In this document: piece by piece, positions 14,291-18,771 of the stretch
How the letters are laid out: the number at the start of each line of letters is the position of its first letter
How positions within the stretch are numbered: the first letter of the stretch is position 1
DNA from: JBGSLA01 sp041740935
GTDB lineage: Bacteria; Desulfobacterota; Desulfobaccia; Desulfobaccales; 0-14-0-80-60-11
Assembly: GCA_041740935.1 (NCBI GenBank)
Contig: JBGSLA010000164.1
Location: forward strand, 1-18,771
DNA length: 18,771 bases
Reading direction: 5' to 3'
The notes under the pieces: model-generated
The model's database searches: none
What the model was told of the DNA's origin: nothing
The model's input: the letters and a program-made list of their open reading frames with translations, nothing else
Made by a program: the position numbers and the translations under genes

Positions 14291-15421
14291 ATGGCCTATC
14301 AAAAATGGACAGACCGGCAGTTGGGGGTTGAGTTTGAGGATGAGGACTTCTACCAGGGCGGCTCTTCCTGGTACGGGTATCGTCGTCCGGTCATTGACCT
14401 GGCCCAGGCCCTGGAACCTCTGATCGCCCACCTGCGGGGCTATGACGCCCGCCGGCTGCAGCTGGAGACCGAGGGCGGGCAACTCCGGGATTTAAAGCGG
14501 TTGACGGAAATCATCCGCCAGGAAATCCCCATCCAGGGCTGCTTCAGGGAATTTAAGGTGAGTTTGGTGAACCAAACCGGGATGCGCGACCTGCTGCGCG
14601 ATGTGGGCGACTATGAGGTGCATCTGGCAGTGCGCCAGCTGGAGACCCGCCTGCCGGTGTATTATCTCTGCCGCCTTTATCGTTTGTACCGTTCTGATTA
14701 CGACCTGGTGGTGGAAGACCTCTATCTGAGTCCCGGCTACCCCCTGACCGACACCCGCATGGTAAAGCTCATGCGCGGCGGGCATGAGGTGTATCACCTG
14801 CGCCTGTCCCCCTTTCGGAGCAGAACCGCAAAGCTCCTGAAGGGCCAGAAAAGCCGCCGGGTGGATGCCTTGTTGAGTAAAGTGGGGCGCCATATCTTCC
14901 AGGCGGCCTGGCACGAAGACCAGCGCCTGGGGGTCATGGCGGCCCAGGAATTCGGGCTGCCCCGGTTTCATGAGGCCATCGAGGTGCTTTACCTGTGCCT
15001 GAGCGGCGAGCTCTGCGAGATCAGGAACGCCGCCGACGAGGAGGTCTGCCGGTTCTTCCGGGAAATCTATCCCCAGCCGGCCATCCACGGGTTTCTGGAG
15101 CTGCTGCCCCGCCTGGAGGGGGGAGCGCTCACCCACCTCACCCAGGCGGCCCTGGGGCTTTTCGCCAGACTGTCCCAGGCCTTCAAGGGTTTTTTGAGCA
15201 CCAGGGTCGCCTGGGGTTTCAGGAAGGAGCCGGCGCCGCTCCAGAAGCTGGTCTTCGGGAATTTTTCCCGGCTGGCCCGGGTGGCCGCGCGGCTGGCGAC
15301 CGACCCGCAGGTCATTGAAGCAAAAGAAGTTTTGGAGCGTGAGGCCGAAGAGGTGGTGGCGGCCCTCCTGGGCGCCTCCGAGGCCAAAGCGGAGGCCCCG
15401 GCCCTGGTTTGGGCCGGCTAG
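14291..15421 (+). CDS. Uncharacterised protein, last gene of the MoxR/vWA operon
   Basis: I do not recognise this 376-aa protein. It has no signal peptide and no evident membrane segment. It starts with a short acidic and aromatic stretch (EFEDEDFYQGGSSWYGYRRP) and then looks largely helical, rich in Leu, Arg and Tyr (YYLCRLYRLYRSDYD near residue 125). It ends in an Ala/Glu-rich tail. There are four cysteines but no spaced metal-binding motif. GAGGAGGT lies 6 nt before the ATG, and the gene follows the vWA gene by 30 nt, so it is co-transcribed. By position it may be the effector, adaptor or substrate of the ATPase-vWA machine. That role is inferred from context only. Confidence 0.75.
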   Translation: MAYQKWTDRQLGVEFEDEDFYQGGSSWYGYRRPVIDLAQALEPLIAHLRGYDARRLQLETEGGQLRDLKRLTEIIRQEIPIQGCFREFKVSLVNQTGMRDLLRDVGDYEVHLAVRQLETRLPVYYLCRLYRLYRSDYDLVVEDLYLSPGYPLTDTRMVKLMRGGHEVYHLRLSPFRSRTAKLLKGQKSRRVDALLSKVGRHIFQAAWHEDQRLGVMAAQEFGLPRFHEAIEVLYLCLSGELCEIRNAADEEVCRFFREIYPQPAIHGFLELLPRLEGGALTHLTQAALGLFARLSQAFKGFLSTRVAWGFRKEPAPLQKLVFGNFSRLARVAARLATDPQVIEAKEVLEREAEEVVAALLGASEAKAEAPALVWAG

Positions 15422-15422
15422 T

Positions 15423-15470
15423 TAAGGAACCGGCCGCGTCAATCCTTAGGTCGGCGGCGGGCGCTTTTTC
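15423..15470 (+). terminator. Possible intrinsic terminator of the operon
   Basis: Right after the stop codon, TAAGGA (15423-15428) pairs with TCCTTA (15443-15448), and GCCGC (15433-15437) can alternatively pair with GCGGC (15454-15458). A GC-rich stretch then runs into TTTTT (15465-15469). The T run is correctly placed for an intrinsic terminator, but the stems are interleaved and imperfect. Confidence 0.35.
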
Positions 15471-15567
15471 TTTGCTGGTTATTTCTTAGGCCAATAGCTT
15501 GTTGAGATGCAACCAACGAGCCATATAATACCAAGTCGCAGCCAAACGGCGACAGGGGAATTCCAGC

Positions 15568-15617
15568 CTCAAAAAGCGCAGGCTGAAGCCTGCGGCTACA
15601 GAAAATCGCTTTTTGAG
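15568..15617. repeat. Nested inverted repeat, REP/MITE-like element
   Basis: Outer arms CTCAAAAAGCG (15568-15578) and CGCTTTTTGAG (15607-15617) are perfect 11-bp inverted repeats. Between them CGCAGGCT (15577-15584) and AGCCTGCG (15587-15594) form a perfect 8-bp hairpin with a GA loop. The structure lies in the 278-bp space between the converging operon and the 15700-18531 gene, the usual place for palindromic dispersed elements. On either strand the T5 of an outer arm could also act as a terminator tail. Apart from this element and the possible terminator, I see nothing in the spacer. Confidence 0.75.
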
Positions 15618-15699
15618 CGCAACTCGGTAAAACATATTTATTTTCTCAGGCTTATTCAAAAAACAGAAAACTGCAACGCGGATTATCCTGCGGCAAGGG

Positions 15700-18531
15700 T
15701 CAGCCGGCCCGGGACAGGAGATCGTCCAACTGGCTCTTGATTCTGGCGGCGGTTTGCCGTTCCTGGGAGCTCTCCGAGGTATTGAGCAGCAGTTCCGCGG
15801 CCTGGTGCGCCTGTTTCAGGGCGCTTAAGGCCTCGGTGCGGTTGCCGCTCTTGGAGAGGGCTTCCCCCTGCCGGTACCAGGCCAGCAGGCGGATGAAGAT
15901 ACAGGAGGTGCCTCCGGCCGGCTGGAAATCCTCCCCGATGAGCAGGTCGGCGTCTTCCCGGGCCCGGGTCAGGGATTGCAGGGCCTCAGTGGCCCGCCCC
16001 TGCTTCTCCTCCACCTGGGAGCGCTCGAACCAGGTCAACATGCGCTGATACCGGCAGGATTTCACCCCCTGGTCATGAAAACCCTGGTCAATGGTCCGGG
16101 TCAGGGCCTCGATGGCCTCCTCGAACTTTTCCTCCCGGTTGAGGAGCATGGCCAGGAAGCGGGTGGGCCCGGACAGTTCGGGGTAGCGCTCGTGCCAACC
16201 CCGCAGGATTTCCGCCGCTTCCGGGCTGGGGTCGCTCTGCTGCAGACCCTCCCTGACCTCCGGCGGATAAAAGGCCTGGGGATCATCGATAAAGTCCAGC
16301 ATTTCCGCGAAGACCGGGAGTTTGACCCACTCGGTGATGAGCCGCTGGTATTGCTGCTGCTGCAGGTGGCTGTCTTCCGGGGTGTCGGCCGGACCGAAGA
16401 TAAAGGCCAGGAGCCTTTTTATGAGGTGGTCGGAGAGTTCCGTCATGAGGCGTTGGGCCCGCTCCGGGGTCAGGCGCAGGTGCTGCCCCACCGCTTCCCG
16501 GAGCAGGGCCTCATTGAGGCCGATGGGGACCTGGTCCAGCCGGGCCAACTCATTGAGAAAATCCAGGGAGGGCAGGGACCTCACCACCTCCCGGCTCTCC
16601 TGCAGGGCGGCGGAGAGCTTCAGCTTCAAAAAACAGAAATCCTGGAGCAGCAGCCGCAGATGTTCTTTTTCTTCCTCATAGTCGGGGTCTTTTGCCGCCA
16701 GGAGCCGCCGGGGCGAGGTGCAGGCCTTTAAAGCCTGGTCCAGGTGGCGGGCCGCCAGATCCTGGAAACCGGCGCGGATCCGGGGAGGGAACAGGGGGGT
16801 TAAGGTTTCGAGAAAGGCGACGCCGGTCTCCCAGGCCCGGGTGCGGGCCCGCTCGCCGTCCGCCCGGGAGATGCCCAGGATGAGCGGCGGGCTGGTGGCC
16901 GCGAAACGGGCGTGAAAAAACTCCAGGAGCTTGTGTTCCACAAAGTTGCGCACCCGTCCCGGGCTGGTGCAAAAGGCCACCAGGGCCGGGCCGTCGATCT
17001 TCTCCTGCCACTTCGGCCAGCTCCACTTCTGCCATTTGGGGTCCGGATCAAAATCCGACAGAAAGGCCGGCGCAAAGGCCTGGCCGTAGGAACGATGAAA
17101 CTCCGCCCGGGGGCGGGCCAGGGGCCGGGGGCTGCCGGCCAGGATGTCCAGGAAATAAAGGACTTCCAAATAGTTGCGCCAGGAAGACAGGCCTTGGCGC
17201 CACGGATCTTCCTGGGTGGCACAGATGGCGAAATTTTTCAACAAACCGGCATCCACCCGCTCCCGCTGCCGGATGTCATGCCAGAGACGCTGGGCCCGGG
17301 GATAATCCTCCAGGCGGAAGCGGGTTTCGGCCTGCCAGGCCTGCACCGCCCGCCTGAGGGACTGGAAGGGCGGGCTTTCCCGAAGCTCCACGGGGTAGGC
17401 TTCCAGAGGGGCGAGCGCGGCCTGAAATACCTGATCGACCTCCCGTTCCAGGTATGCCAGGGCATTTTGCAGGGTGTCGGGAGGCGCGGCCTCCTCCCCG
17501 GCGCGGTCGGCGGAGGGGGGCGGGTCGGGGCCCTGGTCCTCTGCAGGGGAGGGCGATGACGCCGCCGCCTCCGGAGTCTCCTCCCCAGAGACCTGGGGCT
17601 CCAGGTCCTGGAGTTCCCGGAGGAGATCGGTTAATTCCGCCATGGGAGAGGGCGCCTGGCGGGGGGCGGCCTCCCCCGCGGCCTGGATGGTCCGGTTGAA
17701 TTCCGTGAGCTTCCGCCGCAGGGGCCCCAGAATGACCCGGTTCAGGCAGGCGTTCACCGCCTCCTGGTAAGCCGTGAGATCAGGCGGCCTGGGCATCGAA
17801 GGGTCCGCCGCCGCCTGGTTCAGGAGGTCCTCGAGGCTCTCCCGGCAGCGCTCCGCGGCCTGCTGCAGCCGGGGGACCACCTGCTGGGCGCATTGGCAGT
17901 CGCTCCGCCATTGGGCGAACACCGCGGCATCGTCCTTTTCCGGGGCAACGGGGGCGAGGTGCTCCCGGATGATATGCCACAGCCGGTCCCGCCTTTCCGC
18001 AAGTCGTTGGGCTTTCTCTTCCAGGGAGAGGAAAGGATCGGCCCCGGCGCCGCCCTCCCCTGGGAAGGCCGAGGGCGCGGTTTCCCCCTGGGACGCCGCC
18101 TCCGCCGAGGAAATCTCTTCAGCCTCGGCCAGGATTTCCAGGAGCCGGGCGCTGGGCTCCCCCGGCTCCACCGGAAAGCGCTCCCGGCCGCCGCGCAGGA
18201 GGGCGTCCATCCGCCTGGCGAGAGCCTTGCGGAAAGGCCCCACATTGATGCCCTGGAGCGCACTCTGGAGGTCCTGGCGGCGCTCCGGGAAGTCCGGACA
18301 GGGCGGGTCCCGGCCTTCAGACACTTGGTGGACCAGAGACTCGAGCAGGCCCAGGGCGGCGGCCTTGGCCTTCTCCAAAGCCGCGAGGAGCTGCTCCCAG
18401 ACCTCCCGGTCGGCCAGGGCCCGGGAGACGCTCTCCGGGTCGGCAAAATCCCGGGCCTGGGCTTCCAGTTCTCTGAGCATCTCCCGGGCGCTTTCCACCA
18501 GGACCGGCAGACGTTCCACGGCCTGCTCCAC
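15700..18531 (-). CDS. Large helical protein with TPR-like C-terminus; true start not present
   Basis: The 943 codons counted from a GTG at 18531 encode a protein I do not recognise. The first half is helical and Glu/Ala-rich, with a Pro/Glu/Ser-rich disordered linker around residues 320-365. The middle holds a globular part with a tryptophan cluster (KWQKWSWPKWQEK). The last 150 residues look like TPR helices (REEKFEEAIEALTRTID; GRATEALQSLTRAREDADLL; GNRTEALSALKQAHQAAELL). No ATPase or enzyme motif is visible. The GTG has no SD, and the frame stays open upstream to a stop at 18748-18750, through sequence that is coding on the other strand. The natural N-terminus is therefore probably lost or differently placed. 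It converges on the MoxR/vWA operon; functional linkage is only possible. Confidence 0.65.
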   Translation of the reverse strand: MEQAVERLPVLVESAREMLRELEAQARDFADPESVSRALADREVWEQLLAALEKAKAAALGLLESLVHQVSEGRDPPCPDFPERRQDLQSALQGINVGPFRKALARRMDALLRGGRERFPVEPGEPSARLLEILAEAEEISSAEAASQGETAPSAFPGEGGAGADPFLSLEEKAQRLAERRDRLWHIIREHLAPVAPEKDDAAVFAQWRSDCQCAQQVVPRLQQAAERCRESLEDLLNQAAADPSMPRPPDLTAYQEAVNACLNRVILGPLRRKLTEFNRTIQAAGEAAPRQAPSPMAELTDLLRELQDLEPQVSGEETPEAAASSPSPAEDQGPDPPPSADRAGEEAAPPDTLQNALAYLEREVDQVFQAALAPLEAYPVELRESPPFQSLRRAVQAWQAETRFRLEDYPRAQRLWHDIRQRERVDAGLLKNFAICATQEDPWRQGLSSWRNYLEVLYFLDILAGSPRPLARPRAEFHRSYGQAFAPAFLSDFDPDPKWQKWSWPKWQEKIDGPALVAFCTSPGRVRNFVEHKLLEFFHARFAATSPPLILGISRADGERARTRAWETGVAFLETLTPLFPPRIRAGFQDLAARHLDQALKACTSPRRLLAAKDPDYEEEKEHLRLLLQDFCFLKLKLSAALQESREVVRSLPSLDFLNELARLDQVPIGLNEALLREAVGQHLRLTPERAQRLMTELSDHLIKRLLAFIFGPADTPEDSHLQQQQYQRLITEWVKLPVFAEMLDFIDDPQAFYPPEVREGLQQSDPSPEAAEILRGWHERYPELSGPTRFLAMLLNREEKFEEAIEALTRTIDQGFHDQGVKSCRYQRMLTWFERSQVEEKQGRATEALQSLTRAREDADLLIGEDFQPAGGTSCIFIRLLAWYRQGEALSKSGNRTEALSALKQAHQAAELLLNTSESSQERQTAARIKSQLDDLLSRAG

Positions 18532-18578
18532 CGCAGCCAGAAGAGCTGCGGGCGCCTCGGCGCCGGGGCCTGGCGCCG

Positions 18579-18596
18579 CCCGGGGCCGGGGCCCGG
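18579..18596. other. GC palindrome at a probable gene-gene junction
   Basis: CCCGGGGCCGGGGCCCGG is an 18-base, all-G/C, partly palindromic stretch. Recognisable asparagine synthase coding sequence starts just after it on the plus strand. The plausible N-terminal continuation of the minus-strand 15700-18531 protein (reading GPGAEAPAALLAAVEQAVER) ends around it. It may be a recombination point or an assembly join. Confidence 0.4.
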
Positions 18597-18771
18597 ATGG
18601 CGAAGGCCATCGTTCATCGCGGGCCGGATGAGGATGGCTTTCTCGAACGGCCGGGACTGCACCTGGCCAACGTCCGGCTTTCCATTGTCGGCCTTGCGGA
18701 TGGCCGGCAGCCGATCTCGAATGAAGACGGCTCGGTCTGGGTCGTCTTCAACGGCGAACTCTTCGATTACC
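18597..18771 (+). CDS. Asparagine synthase-type amidotransferase, 5'-truncated and cut by window end
   Basis: The visible 58 codons read MAKAIVHRGPDEDGF, then NVRLSIVGLADGRQPISNED and VWVVFNGELFDY. This is the class II glutamine amidotransferase domain of AsnB-type asparagine synthases and related sugar-polymer amidotransferases. HRGPD, RLSI, QP(I/M)SNEDG and FNGE(L/I) are family hallmarks. Normal members begin with Met-Cys-Gly-Ile, whose Cys2 is the catalytic nucleophile, about 25-45 residues before HRGPD. Here no Cys lies in the in-frame upstream sequence back to 18540, and no ATG-TGC is seen in other frames nearby. If the sequence is right, this copy lacks glutaminase activity or is a pseudogene. 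It shares no apparent function with its neighbours. Confidence 0.75.
   Translation, partial: MAKAIVHRGPDEDGFLERPGLHLANVRLSIVGLADGRQPISNEDGSVWVVFNGELFDY

Noticed and set aside
12980..14482. Minus-strand open frame of 500 codons
   Set aside because: It is antisense to the vWA gene, which has clear MIDAS and CobT-like motifs and a ribosome binding site. The shadow frame has none.
1..18771. tRNA, rRNA, transposase or integrase genes
   Set aside because: I looked for them on both strands and saw no such sequence. Mobility of the region is therefore inferred only from gene content and junctions.

Overview
The window is GC-rich, bacterial and gene-dense. It carries no rRNA, tRNA or identifiable housekeeping operon. 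An enhancer-binding-protein-like AAA+ regulator, a possible -24/-12 (sigma-54 type) promoter, TIR/STAND/TPR proteins and GC-rich coding bias fit a Gram-negative bacterium such as a Desulfobacterota ('deltaproteobacterial') lineage. That placement is an inference and not a strong one. The gene content is typical of an accessory or defence-type region.

Left module (1-6890, all minus strand). Read in its own direction, it starts with a short DUF4062-type fragment (6890-6651). This overlaps by 11 nt a 1020-aa TIR - NB-ARC/STAND ATPase - TPR protein (6661-3599) that keeps the putative catalytic glutamate of NADase TIR domains. A spacer of about 400 bp with GC-rich hairpin repeats follows. Next come an 897-aa fusion of a PfkB/ribokinase-like domain, an AAA+ ATPase and two RyR repeats (3202-509), and a SLOG-family nucleotide-binding protein (460-1, cut by the window edge). 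TIR, SLOG and RyR are all nucleotide- or ligand-linked domains known from bacterial conflict and signalling systems.

Central module (7064-15421). A divergent pair of transcription units shares an AT-rich 150-bp control region. On the minus strand lies an AAA+ regulator built like a sigma-54 activator, except that its GAFTGA loop reads GSHATA. On the plus strand lies a tight five-gene operon: a ClpB-D2-like AAA+ protein with a novel N-terminal half; a MoxR-type AAA+ core; a separate 100-aa gene that looks like the missing MoxR lid; a CobT-like vWA protein with an intact DGSGS MIDAS motif; and an unrecognised 376-aa protein. The control region contains a perfect 11-bp inverted repeat abutting the promoter candidate and a perfect tandem 7-bp repeat near the predicted start point. 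This module is the best candidate in the window for a little-described system: an inducible MoxR/vWA machine with an added Clp-like ATPase and a split MoxR subunit. A link to the vWA-MoxR conflict systems reported in the literature is inferred.

Right module (15422-18771). A nested inverted-repeat element (15568-15617) separates the operon from a convergent long gene (18531-15700). That gene encodes an unrecognised, helix-rich protein with a TPR-like C-terminus. Its reading frame stays open beyond the only annotated start and runs antisense through the 5'-truncated beginning of an asparagine synthase-type gene (18597 to the window end). The two truncated genes meet head to head at a GC palindrome (about 18579-18596), which suggests a rearrangement or an assembly join.
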